In this document: positions 1 to 11,290 of the stretch, one piece after another
Layout: each line of letters starts with the position of its first letter
Numbering within the stretch: the first letter of the stretch is position 1
Assembly (NCBI GenBank): GCA_037447655.1
Contig: JBBHKE010000656.1
Location: 1-64,000, forward strand
DNA from: Zygnema cylindricum
Lineage: Eukaryota > Streptophyta > Zygnematophyceae > Zygnematales > Zygnemataceae
Length of the DNA stretch: 64,000 nucleotides
Reading direction: 5' to 3'
Program-made: the position numbers and the translations under genes
The notes under the pieces: generated by a model
Database searches by the model: none
Told to the model about the DNA's origin: nothing
What the model saw: only the letters and a program-made list of their open reading frames with translations

Positions 1-123
1 TGAGCGGGGTACCTCAAATAACGTGCAAAAACATTTAGCGTACTTTATTCTATTTGAGAATTTGCCCCAAAAAAAGGGGTACCCCAATTAGCGTCATGTA
101 CGCTAATAGCGATTCGCGGTGTA
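1..123 (+). mobile_element. MITE, right end (truncated by window start)
   Basis: The terminal motif at 101-123 ends in GATTCGCGGTGTA, the right terminus shared by the MITEs of this window. The preceding 100 bases match 4160-4275 closely, including the TATTCTATTTGAGAATTTGC segment. No coding capacity. The left end lies outside the window. Confidence 0.7.
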
Positions 124-1021
124 CATGTGAATGTGTGCGACCTCCAAGGGTCCACGACTTGAACTAAACCAATTGCGTCGCCGTGTGCAGACTGAATCTA
201 AATCGTCCGTTCCTCTACATCCTTTGTGGCCGTTGATGTGCATTCGAATTCGCGCTGGTCCATACTTTTAGGTTGGCGGTTCGGTTTGCCAATCGAACGT
301 ACGAAATTCATACCTGTTCGCGTAAATTCTGGCGCCTAAGGAATAGGAGTACGGACTTCAAAATGTTTGCGGGTTTCACGTCACCTGACGACTTCGTGTA
401 CAGAATCCAATCTGTCCGCGGGTTTCACGGCGTCAATGACAATTTGAACGGTCCGACCAAAATACAAATTAGTGTGGCGTTAATTTTTACGGACCGTTTA
501 TATGCGGTTAAAATGCGGTTAAACTACTGCGACGTTATACGGCATGACAAACTTTAGTACGGCTCCAATTAAAACGATGTACCTTTCACATCCGACACCA
601 TGGCTTTGTCCCTTTCTTCCTTGGGATCCACTGGAAGCCTGCCACGTGTTAATTCCTCGGCTTTTTTGGCATAAACCGCCAAAAGAACCATTCCGGGATG
701 TCGGCGCACACGCTGGCCGTCCGCTCGTATTTTCTCATTGAAAGTCGTCCATTCGATTGCGGCGGCGCGCATAATATTCTTTTGCGTCTATTGTACTTTG
801 TGTTCGCCGTCCTTTTCCTGTTCCATGCTCATCAGTTTGTCAGCACAATGCCGTACGTTCCCGTAAAATTTCTGTTCAGTTAACCGGCTAGAAAGTACTT
901 CAAAGTGCAACGTGTTTTTTGGTGAAAGTCCGTACATTTCCTGTTAAAAGCAGTACATTTCCCGTAAATTTGTCGTTCAGTTTATCGGACAAAAAGTACT
1001 CCGGACAGAAAATACAGAAAG
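124..1021. other. No gene recognised
   Basis: Short open frames occur (for example 273-557) but none has a recognisable motif or neighbour support. I see no repeat structure apart from many GTAC tetramers. Probably old, eroded transposon or intergenic DNA. Confidence 0.5.
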
Positions 1022-1113
1022 TACAGATATATCGGGACCTCTGACCGTTCGATAACCGATAACTATCGGTAGCGGTGTTATCGCAACAAAATTTTTACCG
1101 ATACACAACACTA
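1022..1113 (+). mobile_element. hAT-like element remnant, right end
   Basis: This TATCG-rich stretch ends in CGATACACAACACTA, nearly the same as the right terminus CGATACCCAACACTA of the complete element at 1122-2435. It ends immediately before the 8-bp duplication at 1114-1121. No matching left end is visible upstream, so it is either a truncated copy or a rearranged neighbour. Confidence 0.45.
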
Positions 1114-1514
1114 CTAATAGCTAGTGTTGGGTATCGGTTAGTTTCATATCGTGATGATTTCGATATTCGATGTATCGAATATCGATCGAGAAAAGTCCTC
1201 GATGTATCGTACCGTGACCAACATAAATCATCGCGATTATTGTATTTTATAAAATAAAAATTGTATTAAATATGTTGTTTTAGTGATAACGACAATTTTT
1301 CTGAAACGCGACGTACGGCGTGATTTTCGCTCCGTGACTTAAAAGGTAACGCCGCAAAATGTAACCGACAAAAAAAAGTACTTATACTGTAATACTAATT
1401 CATATCGTTACTTATTTAGTACGTACTACGGTACAGAACTTCACAAATGAAAACTTGAAACCCACACTAATTTAGTCAAAGTATGATATGAAAAAAAAAT
1501 TTGCAGACTATTCG

Positions 1515-1800
1515 TTTCAGGCATAAATTTTTATTATTTTTTTTATTTATTAATTTTTGAAGTGTACAAAACGAGAATTCTTATTATTTTTTTTATTCAA
1601 TATTTTATGAAGTGTATAAAATGTGATATTTTATTATTATTTTTATTAATCATTTTATGAAGTGTACAAAATGTAAGTTTTTATTATTATTTTTATTTAT
1701 TATTTTTTAAAGTGTATAAAATGTGAACTTTTATTCTTAAAATTATTAATTATTTTTTGAAGTGTACAAATTGTAAAATCTTATTCTTATTTTTATTAAT
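1515..1800. repeat. 50-bp minisatellite, about five units
   Basis: The anchor AGTGTAYAAA recurs at 1561, 1611, 1661, 1711 and 1761, exactly 50 bp apart, each followed by a T/A-rich stretch of the type TTTTATTATTATTTTTATT. Units differ at several positions. It lies inside the 1122-2435 hAT-like element. Confidence 0.85.
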
Positions 1801-1868
1801 TGGAGAAGCAGTAGCTGCTGCAGTAGCACTGCCAACAGTTAGTACTACTGGCAGCAGCAGTAGAGCAA

Positions 1869-2086
1869 TACACCGCCAATCGTTATTAGCGTTGTGTACA
1901 CTAATTCTGTCCCGCTTTTTTTTTTTATTCTCAAATAGAATTATCCACACTATTTAATAAAAACCCTAATTCCTAATTAGAATAGACGATTTCTTCAAAT
2001 AATTTCAAATTCCCAATTAGCGTAAACCACGCTAATTATTCGTATAAGCTAAAAAAACTTACACGCTAATAACGATTGGCGGTGTA
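1869..2086. mobile_element. MITE with TA-type ends
   Basis: Terminal inverted repeats read CACCGCCAATCGTTATTAG at the left and CTAATAACGATTGGCGGTG at the right, each bounded by TA. About 218 bp, AT-rich and non-coding. TA boundaries suggest the Tc1/mariner/pogo superfamily; PIF/Harbinger (TWA target) is the alternative. Confidence 0.8.
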
Positions 2087-2443
2087 GTTCTAGCTGCAAG
2101 TGCACGTAGTTCTAGCAGCTGCAGCTAATCAATTCTCAATTAAGTGGGTTCTCAATTAATCCATTTACAGTTTCTGATTCGCAGTTTCCGTGAAAAAAAA
2201 AAAAGCATCCTCCACCACTTTGACAGCTGTCCTTCTCTTCTTCCGAGAATTGACTAGCAAGTTTTTTTATTTTAAAAAGGCTTCAATATATCGGCGATAT
2301 GATATATCGGATATATATCGGCAAAATCTCGCGACGAATTGAAATTCGATATATCGAAGTGATATATCGATTATCGGGTACCCGAAATTCGATATAAATC
2401 GAATATCGGAAAATTGTCCTCGATACCCAACACTACTCATAGC

Positions 2444-3115
2444 GATTCACGGTGTACAGTCTGTTTTTACGTAGTCGACGTTTGAACATGTGAGAACAGG
2501 TTCGCACGATTTTATCCCGTCTTTATTCCTATGAATCAGTCCGGCTTTCCCGTGTCGACACCTGTCAAAGTCTCGTGTCGAGGTCCTATCTGACACTTTT
2601 TCCGTACTTTACTACATAATATTGAAATATTTCATAACCTTGTCGAAATATCGTACATGACACTAATCAAACCATACACATATTATGGTAAAGTAACAAA
2701 TATAATATTTGGTTCAATTTTGATCAGGGTCAGTTGGCGATGATATAGTGTCAACAGATAAGTAGCGATTGGCGGTGGCTGTGCATACGTGTCTAGCTCA
2801 ATGAGGTTCACGTGGTCTTCTGTAGCTCACCAAAGATTTTGAAACCGTGTATGTCTTGTTTGGTTGGGACCGTAGGCGTCATTTTTTAAAGTTGTCACAG
2901 ATTTTTCAGTCGAACAATCTGATTGCCATATTCGAATTATCTCACTGTACGATATGTACGATGATATCTAAAACCCTTAATCCATAATCGTGGCAAATCA
3001 CGAAAGGTGAAGGGAAGGGAGCGTGACAGAAAATCTTCCGGCAAAGATTTTATAGTGGGTTTTGGTGGATTCGAATCCACCCTGTCGAACGACTGCCCAA
3101 CCGTTACGGATATAC
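2444..3115. other. MITE end plus unassigned sequence
   Basis: The first bases (to 2453) complete the MITE right end interrupted by the hAT-like insertion. Another MITE-like terminus, TAGCGATTGGCGGTG, appears near 2762-2776. I see no gene in the remainder. Confidence 0.45.
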
Positions 3116-3310
3116 TACACCGCAATCGTTAGCGTTATGACTCTCATCGCACCCAAAATTTTGACATTAATACCTTAAATAGAATAAACTGTGCTATTTA
3201 AGGACGTGGACCATAATCTGCCACGTCTCTTGGCACTAAATTAGAATGAATGACGCTATTTTTTTATTTACACTAATAATTTATCAGCGCTAATAACGAT
3301 TCGCGGTGTA
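3116..3310. mobile_element. MITE with TA-type ends
   Basis: Left end TACACCGCAATCGTTAGCG starts at 3116 and right end CGCTAATAACGATTCGCGG with GTGTA finishes at 3310. About 195 bp and non-coding. Same terminus as the copy at 1869-2086 but different internal sequence. Confidence 0.75.
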
Positions 3311-3390
3311 GCTGTATGTTGTGGGCTTGTGGCACATATCTATCTCGTCGAGGTGTAGTACGGCCCTTAGCTGGCTACAGTACAGTTCAG

Positions 3391-4275
3391 TACACCGTGA
3401 ATCGCTATTAGCGTAATAAAAAATATAGCGTAATGAAACAATTAGCGTACTTACGTAAATTGTGTTTTCGGAATTCATGATACTAATTTATCATGTACTC
3501 TAATTTGTAAACTGTTTTGCCAAAAATTTCGGCACATAATAGTCCACACTAAAACATGTATATGTACTGAAACTGTTCAATCGTCGCCGTCGCGTTTTTG
3601 ACACCTCGTATACGGAAAATATTACGAATTATATTTTATTATTTTTCTGACTAAATTAAAATGTACGAAATAGTACATACCCGACATTACCACCTATTTA
3701 AAAGTGCACTAAATTACAGTTATGAACCGCATTGGGGGTACCAATAGCAAAAACATTGCCGCGTACTTATTCTATTTGAAATTGCCCAAAAGGGTAAATT
3801 AAGCGTCAAAACGCATGGCATTGTCGGATTACCGTCGCGGAATGCATAGCGCAAATGAATAGATAGCGTAATGAACAATTAGCGTATTTACGGTAGAATT
3901 GTGTTTTGGTACACCATGATACTAATTTATCATGTACCTAATTGTAAACTGCTTTGTAAAATTTTCAGACACAATATGTCAGCTTAAAACATGTATATTT
4001 ACGGTTCAAATATGAGTCAGCTTTTTGACATCTGCGATTATCGCGGAAAACATTACGCAATATATATTATTATATTTTCCGTACTCTTAAATTTAAAATG
4101 TCGAAATGTACAGATCCGTCATTACACCACCTAAAAGGGAACTAAATTACGTTATGAACCGCGTGAAGCGGGTACCTCAAATAACGTCAAAACATTAGCT
4201 ACTATTCTATTTGAGAATTTGCCCCAAAAAGGTACCCCAATTAGCGTATGTATGCTGTAATAGCGATTGCGGGTA
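3391..4275. repeat. Tandem MITE dimer, ~438-bp period
   Basis: Starts with TACACCGTGAATCGCTATT at 3391 and ends with a worn copy of the right terminus near 4275. Two direct copies follow one another: ATACTAATTTATCATGTA occurs at about 3481 and again about 438 bp later, and both copies end in a TATGAACCGC..GGTACC segment. The second copy matches the window start (1-123). Degraded terminal sequence lies between the copies near 3820-3850. Confidence 0.65.
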
Positions 4276-4428
4276 CCACCCTCCTTGAGACAATTGAGGA
4301 AAGTACAATTAACGCTTTTAGTGCATAACTTGTTTTTCACTTATTCGAACGAGTAGGATTGAGATGGACGGTTGAGATTGGAATACAGGATTCTCACCTT
4401 TCGATTGGCCGTCTCATGCATGCGATAC

Positions 4429-5505
4429 TACACCGCGAATCGTTATTAGTGTCAAAGTCACTAATTTGGGTTGTTAAAATTTTGATTTTTTTCCAGAAAT
4501 AGGATACATGATTTTAATTTTCCTTGACGTTAATTAAGGTACCGTACAAAATAGCTTAAAGAACGAAATTAATATAAGATCTAAATAGTGTGGCGTACGG
4601 TCGATGTCAGATGGTACATAAATGTACCTTTTCAAGTGAAAATTTTACAAAAAATGAGTTAAATCAGACGCGCACGCATAGGATCGTGCGCTCAAAAAAC
4701 TGGATTATTCTGGCACGTAAATTAGTCTGACATGTACGGATATTTAAATTTCACGACGGCGTAATATTTCAAATATTTTGTACGAATACCTATTTTAATG
4801 TATATAATCGTATGGCGAATACTCCATTTTTACTATTACCAAATAAGCATAATGCCGAAATTAGAATACACCTTTTTTTTCTTCTCTTTTTTAAATCGTA
4901 ATTAGCATCAACTACGGTAAATTTTCTACAACTCTATTTAAACTTTGACACTAATAACGATTCGCACCGCGAATTGTTATTAGTGTCAAATTTTAAATAG
5001 TGTTGAAGAATATTTACCGCACTTGATGCTAATTAAGAATTTGAAAATTTTCAAAAAAAAGGTGTATTCTAATTTCGGCGTTTGTGCTAATTTGGGAACA
5101 ACAAAAATGGAATATTCGTCGTACGATTATATGCATTAATATATGTATCCGTACAAAATATTAGAAATCGTACGTCGTCGCGAGTTTAAAAAATACGTAC
5201 ATTCCATACTAATTTACGTGTCAGATTAATCCCGTTTTTTTTAGCGCACGTTCCTATGCGTGCGCATCTGATTTAATTCATTTTTTGTAAATTTTCACTT
5301 GAAAAGGTATAGTTATGTACGATCTGACATCGACCGTACACCACACTATTTAGATTATATTATACTTTCGGGCTTTACTTTATTTTGTACGGTACCTTAA
5401 TTAACGTTAAGGAAAAATTAAAATAATGTATCCTATTTAAAAAAAAAAAACAAAATTTTAAGAACCAAATTAGTGACTTTGACACTCATAACGATTCGCA
5501 GTGTA
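4429..5505. repeat. 1,077-bp palindrome: two MITEs head to head
   Basis: The left arm (4429-4965) and right arm (4969-5505) are inverted copies of 537 bp each, separated by ACC. Outer ends are CACCGCGAATCGTTATTAG and its complement; the centre reads GATTCGC-ACC-GCGAATT, which looks like two MITE termini that lost part of their ends on joining. Matching internal blocks include the GCGCACGC/GCGTGCGC block and the GTACCGTACAAAATA block. A related single copy lies at 23861-24090. No coding capacity. Confidence 0.85.
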
Positions 5506-5849
5506 GCCTTCTCGCTACAGCAGAGGTCGCAAAAGTCAAAATTTTACATAACCAAAACCGACCGTTTTTCTTTCAAAATTTGAGTAACCGACGCTCGACC
5601 GGGTTATGTCACGCCCCAAAATTGTTAACCGTTAACCGACCGACGTTTACAAAAACAAAAGATAACCGAGAATCGATTCCTCGCGACTAACCGTGCCCGC
5701 CCATAGCTGAAAAGTACAAAATTAATTAATTTACGGCGTATGAATATACCAATAATTACGATTTGTCACGTTCCCTAAGATTTGCAAAATGAATAGTGTT
5801 ACTACCGTGTCAGATTTGAGACCCTTTGTCGCGTTCCCTGAGATTTCCA

Positions 5850-6319
5850 AAATGAATAGTGCTACCGTAAAAAAATAATTAGTGTTATCCATTATAATTT
5901 AATTTTTTTCGTTTTTTCAAAAAAAGGTTTTACTCTAGTTTATCAATAACTCTAATTTGGGATTCTATCCGTAAAAATTATCCGCTTTTAATATCTTTTA
6001 GGTACACATTCAAAATCTGTCAAATCGTACAGTTTCACGTCACTATGACATTTGCACTACGCGGTTTGTGAAAACGCAGTTACATCATAACGGCAAAATT
6101 AAATCATTTTTTGTACCTTTCTCGTTAGTACGGTACAAAGTTGTACGTCAACCATACTATTTAAAACGACACTATAATAGAGTTGTTAACGCTGATTCAA
6201 ATAGTACCTTGAATAATGTAAAGAAAAATTTAGAGTTATTTACTCTTTTTAAGGTTTTTGGGTCAAAATTCGTGGTGACGGAATTAGCGTTAATAACGCT
6301 AATTACGATTCGCGGTGTA
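5850..6319. mobile_element. MITE, left end lost
   Basis: The right terminus TTACGATTCGCGGTGTA ends at 6319. Internal sequence aligns by eye with the complete MITE at 14189-14801 in the same order. The left terminus is missing. Upstream, a direct repeat (GTTCCCTAAGATTTGCAAAA and variant) occurs twice near 5770-5850 and again before the 14189 copy. Confidence 0.6.
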
Positions 6320-7115
6320 GTGTTAATGGAAAATTATGATTAATAATACTATTTAATGCAAGGAGACGTGGTAGGCTATAGTCAACGTGTTAAAATAATG
6401 TTGTTAACTATATTTTGTATATTTGTCTATAAGTAGTAGCGACTTATTAATACTAATAACAATGAGTGGTGTAGTGTACATCTCCCTTTGCAAATAAACA
6501 GCTCGTGTACCTCTTATTTTTACTATTTTGTCTTTTTGCAATCTCCATTTACCAATAGTTTTTTTCCTCGACAGTCATCTCCTTCAATAGATTTGTTACT
6601 AATTTTGCGTGTATCTCTTAGATTAATGCTTAAACCCTTATATTAATGTTTATTCTCACGCAAATCTATTTTTTTTCGCTACAATTTCCGGATGGTGTTT
6701 CTTTCCACTACCGTACTATGTTATTAATTATGCAAAAAAAGTAAAGTTTTAATTATGTATGTTTAAAAAAAAAACATAGTTTTCACATAGAAAATCAATT
6801 TACAAAAAACACATTGTGATGAGCAAAAAATATATATATATATATATTTAATAGTATCAAATATAGAAATAAACAAATAACAACCTCGTTCTATTTTCGA
6901 CTCTATTGAACTTAAAACTACACAAACATCTATAAATATAAATTTGGTATAAATATGACGATTTGGTAATTTGATAAAAAAAAGCATTCCGGCGAAAAAA
7001 AAAACAAAATAACACAAAAAATTGTGAAATACAACAAAATTTTAAAGGAAAAAAAAACAAGATAACTAATACTAAAAAAATAACAAAAATTACAAAACAA
7101 AAATAAAATAAAAAA
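6320..7115. other. AT-rich non-coding part of the hAT element
   Basis: Contains a worn MITE-like terminus (AATGAGTGGTGTA, ending 6473), a short TA dinucleotide run near 6830-6847 and poly-A/T runs. The open frames here are low-complexity Phe/Ile-rich artefacts. Probably the 3' non-coding end of the hAT transposase gene, which reads leftwards. Confidence 0.5.
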
Positions 7116-7462
7116 CTATGCATTTAAAAGATCTCGGTTAGATCTAACACACAAAAAATCATTAACAATTGGAGCCGCTAGTGAGCTCCTCTTATTTGTT
7201 GTCGTGTTCCCAGCATCCAAAAAATTGCATTCGGACATGGAGCTAGAAGCCGGAATAGCTAGAATAGATCTAGCAACACCGGGTAGAATAGGAAATCCTC
7301 CATCTTTCGCACGCACATTTGATTTTGTTTTCCACCATTCAAGTATGTTAAAGTTTAATATTTCGTCGTTAGTCAATTTTAAATAAAAATAAAGTTTCAT
7401 TTCGTTGTTAACGAGTGTTTTTTTGTCAATGGTAATAAGAACCTCATTTTTGTCATCGCTTT
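7116..7462 (-). pseudogene. hAT transposase, C-terminal dimerisation domain
   Basis: The frame encodes the typical hAT C-terminal region: ILEWWKT, then FPILPGVARSILAIPASSS, then a serine/cysteine stretch replacing the usual SER.FS motif (MSECNFLDAG), and a final RSSLAAPIVNDFLCVRSN. In hAT transposases this domain mediates dimerisation. The frame is the direct continuation of the transposase piece that ends at 12399; the LTR retrotransposon 7463-12398 lies exactly between. The apparent start codon near 7472 derives partly from the LTR and is not the true start. Function lost through the split. Confidence 0.85.
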
Positions 7463-8505
7463 TGTTGTCCATAGCCTATTTCAGGCATGGATTACTCTCG
7501 GAAGCACCACAGACTAACCTTCAAACAGTTGTATTTGTGACAGCAAAGATTACTCCACAATAAATAAAGTCACCTTAAACAACACCAATAGGCAGTATAC
7601 TATAGACACTTTAAACTCCTAAAGTTATAACCAAATCCACCGAGGGATCTAGAAGAAATAAGCTCCAGAGTTTCCCAAAAACAGCTAACAGCTTTACAAA
7701 CAGACCACTTTGACTTCTCACAGAATCTCACAGAGATAACAGAATACAATGAAACTGCACACACATATGTATATTCTATGTTATATAATATCTTCACAAA
7801 GTTTCACATGAAAGCATCAAACAAGGTGATCACACCAACAGGTCAAAGATGCAAAAAACAGTCTGCCATTGCTTTGATAAACTTGATTGTGATACTCAAA
7901 ATATTCTAAGTCCTACAAGTTATACTCAGAGAGTTCACTACTGAATGTACGGAGGCATACCAGCCGTATGGTATCTACCATCTACCTAAACTATTGTAAG
8001 TATACCCGAATAGTTCGAGGTATGTCGAACCGACCAAATCTACACTAATAACTTATTAGCAAAAAGACAAACCTATGTTATACATAATATTTACACCGAC
8101 ATCTCCACAATCTTCGTACGTCAAAAACCAAGCTACCACTAAGTAACCACTAAACAAATACCATTACTCACAATCTAATAGTATATTTTAGTATTTGCCA
8201 TTTCTTTCCGTATGATCGCATTGAGTAACAGCGGTGCGTTGACTTATCTGTGTAGCGGTCAATTGGGCGTATTCGTAATGGCCTTTTGCGTTGCCATGCA
8301 TGACTAGCCGTCGGCGTTACTTTGTTTGAACATTTCATTTATTCCGCGGCCGATAGATCCGGTTTATTGATCTTGGTCACCCAAAGAGTCCCTACGTTCT
8401 TTTGGATTGTCGATAGTTAAAACCGATGGTGAATCGGTCAGGTCCTCCGTAGTAGGCCCGATTAGCGATACAATTGGTTGGCGTCAGCGGCGGTTTAGAA
8501 TAGCA
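7463..8505 (-). repeat. 3' LTR of family-2 gag-only element
   Basis: In element orientation it starts TGCTATTCTAAACCG after a CTGGGAG polypurine end and finishes GGACAACA. The R/U5-side part (7463-8180) matches 11291-11997 nearly base for base, while the U3 part differs strongly from the 5' LTR and lacks the CGCAGCTGCG palindromes. Confidence 0.75.
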
Positions 8506-9675
8506 CTCCCAGAAAATTTGGTTTTACAACATAAAATATGAATGGGTGTAATCTTTGTATTATCTTTGCTAGTTCGATATCGCGGTGCGATATGAATACA
8601 AGTCGGCGTGTCTAGCATCTTTTCTGCTAGCGCTAGTTCGATATCATGGTAGATCTGAATCAAAGTCGCATTGTCTTCGCTATCTTCTATTTCTTAGTTC
8701 GATATCGCGTGGCGATATGAATCTAGTCGCGATGTCTTCTTATCTTCTTCTGTTGCCTAGTTGATGTCGCGACCACATCGGTACTCTTATCACATAACTT
8801 CGCTCTCGTAGCCTCACTAGAACTAAAGCTTTCGATTGACCTCCTTTGGCTTTGGGCTGGGTTGTAAATCTTTTCTACTCTGGCGGAATCTGAGACAAGT
8901 TGAGCGTAAAAAATAAAAAAAAATTAGAGATTAAAATTCTCATCACCTCCACTCTCTTGATTGAAAATGGCCGTAGATAAATCACCATTGTTTTCGGCGT
9001 AGATATAACCCATCTGCCTTGCTGAAAAACCACCACCGTGCAGAATTTGTCTTGTAACAGCTCCCCGTAAGTCATAAATGTGAATCTCTCACTTTCACTT
9101 ACACTATAACACCACTTCTTCCATTGCGTTGCTATACTTCGCTGCTGCGTTGCGAAGCTTTCTGCTTCCGCTAATTTTTCACCGTTTCCACTGCGTTCCT
9201 GCCATGTCTTCCAAACTTCCCCTTCTTGAGAACTTCCTCTTTGCCGAGTTAATCATTTAGTATTAAAACACTATTTGTCTTCCACGAAAAACTTTATCAA
9301 CCATTTCCTTAATTTTTTATGAATTTTACAGACTAACAGATTTGAATATCGTCCCATAACAGCTCCCCCTATGCCATAAACGTCAAATTGTCCTTTCAAT
9401 AATGATATAACACCTCTCTAGTAACTCTGAATTCCACCCGTAATCGTCATTTAGTCATATGATCAGTATTTGTAAAAATATCTATCTTCTACACACTTTC
9501 ATCAAACAATTGTTGTACCTCCTCCCTTATCAAATACTTCCTCGCCCTCCGCTGCTCTGCTATGCTGCGTCGCTGCTTCGCGACGTGAACTTCTTTCGAT
9601 GATTCACCACTGCTTCCGCTACCTCGTTTGTTTTCAAAAATACATAAATAACATTTTTGTTTCTTTTCAACTACC
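8506..9675 (-). other. 3' non-coding region of family-2 element
   Basis: No protein domain is recognisable. The region has repeated phrases such as TTCGATATCGCG near 8574-8770 and two CTGC-rich segments (9130-9200, 9540-9600) that recall the microsatellite in the same place of the plus-strand relative (62241-62375). Confidence 0.5.
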
Positions 9676-10306
9676 TCAACAAGGAATAACATTAAATCTA
9701 AAATCCTTCAGAAAATCATTTCTTCGCTCTCTTCTCTTAATCACTTTCTGAGCATGCTTTCTTCTGCCCTTGATCCGTTGAATATTGCATCTTCTCTTTG
9801 TTTTCTTCATTATCTTTTGTCCTTTCTGAAAGTTTTCATTTCTGTCACAGTTTTTTGCTCGTTTAATGTTAAAAATATTAATTTTCTGTTTTACCTCTAT
9901 GTATTTCTTCGTAGATTTGATATTCCCATTAACTTCATTCATCTGAGAAATTTTCATTTTGATTCTTTTTCTTTTCAACTGCACTCTTTTCTTCCTGTTT
10001 TCTTTTATCGTTTGCACTTCTATTACAATTATCACTCCCACAAACTTTTTTCCTCAATCTAATTTTTTGAACAATTTTTCTTTGTTCTTTTCTTAGTTCA
10101 CCAATTTCCACATCCAGCTTATTTCTAGTTTCTGCTTCTAAGTGTCCATCTCTTCCTTCAACTCCTCTTGCTTCAGTTAACAAACTTTCTTGTAGGCAGT
10201 TTTCACTCACCGATTTGTCATCTGATAAGGTCACAAAAATTGTGTCCTTCTCTCTTTCGTCCTTTTTCCTTACTTCAATAAACTCTTCCTCCTGTATCTC
10301 TTTCGT

Positions 10307-10404
10307 ACTCATCAATCTGTCATCGAGAAAAGGGACAGACACCAAATCCTTTGCTACTCATCAATCTGTCATCGAGAAAAAGGACAGACACCAAATCCTT
10401 TGCT
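10307..10404. repeat. 49-bp tandem duplication in gag tail
   Basis: ACTCATCAATCTGTCATCG starts at 10307 and again at 10356, and the 49-bp units are nearly identical. As 49 is not divisible by three the duplication shifts the gag frame. Confidence 0.9.
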
Positions 10405-11277
10405 GTCACCTCCTTCTCCTCATTCTGAACAACATAGAAGGTCGGTAGGTAGATAAATTTGTCACCACAATCTGTATGCCTTTTGTCATCAGCTGAGTCT
10501 TGTCTCTCACTCACGAAAAAACTTGTTTTTTCTTCTTGTTGATGGTCGAACTAGGTTGTTGTCCCATCCACCTCTGAAATTCCCAGTAACACATCCACTT
10601 TTATATGACGGACATACCCTGAAGGTATGTCCCAAATCATTACAATAAAAACAATTCTTTTGCTGATCTTTGAGCTCCCTATTCTTTTTGATTTTTTGCA
10701 ACTGAGACTTAGATTCCTTTATATTCCTCTTACTTGATAAAACCTTTCTATTAGCCTCTTCATCTATAACAACACGTCTTGCTATAGTTAAGCTCCAATC
10801 CCTTTTATCAATTAAAGCCAATCGATCTAAAGCACTCTTATATTCTTTAGGTATACTTCTCATTAATAATATAGCTTGTTGGGCATCTGTAAATTTTCCT
10901 CATGCCAAATCATTTTCTACAAATAATACTTGTAAGTTAATACAATGTTTTTCCATACTACCTCCGACATACTTGAATTCAACTATTTTGGTAACACTGC
11001 TAAGCCAATGATATAAATAAATCTATGCATACATACATTCTAAGAACTCCCATAATTCAAATGCCTTTGTAAAACTTAAGTATGACATTACCAAATCCTC
11101 AGTCAAAGAGTTCTTGATAACCCTTAGACACTCATGATTTTTCCTTTTCCGTCTATTTGATGTTTCAGCCAAGGTATCGTCCACCACATCTATTAGCTCC
11201 ATCATCTCGAAGTAGCTCTCGAGTGCATCCTTCTAGTAGTGATATTTTGATCCATTAAATATGGGTAGCCATGGGTG

Positions 11278-11290
11278 TGGGCCCATAACC
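11278..11290 (-). promoter_or_regulatory. Half-tRNA primer-binding site
   Basis: Minus strand GGTTATGGGCCCA directly abuts the LTR terminus ACA. It is complementary to the anticodon arm (loop with CAT plus flanking stem) of eukaryotic initiator tRNA-Met, not to its 3' end. Drosophila copia is primed this way by a cleaved tRNA. Confidence 0.8.

Larger units (their letters stand above)
1122..2435. mobile_element. hAT-like non-autonomous transposon with 8-bp TSD
   Basis: The left end TAGTGTTGGGTATCG (from 1122) and the right end CGATACCCAACACTA (to 2435) are perfect 15-bp inverted repeats. Flanks are CTAATAGC (1114-1121) and CTCATAGC (2436-2443), seven of eight identical. An 8-bp duplication is the hAT signature. 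Both ends carry subterminal TATCG/GATATATCG repeats. No transposase frame is present, so it would be mobilised in trans. The target lies in a MITE terminus: the duplication continues rightwards as GATTCACGGTGTA. A minisatellite (1515-1800) and a MITE (1869-2086) sit inside. Family assignment rests on duplication length and end type only. Confidence 0.7.

Noticed and set aside
1515-1800. Regular repeats that could suggest a CRISPR array
   Set aside because: Units are contiguous 50-bp tandem repeats without unique spacers, in eukaryotic transposon DNA.
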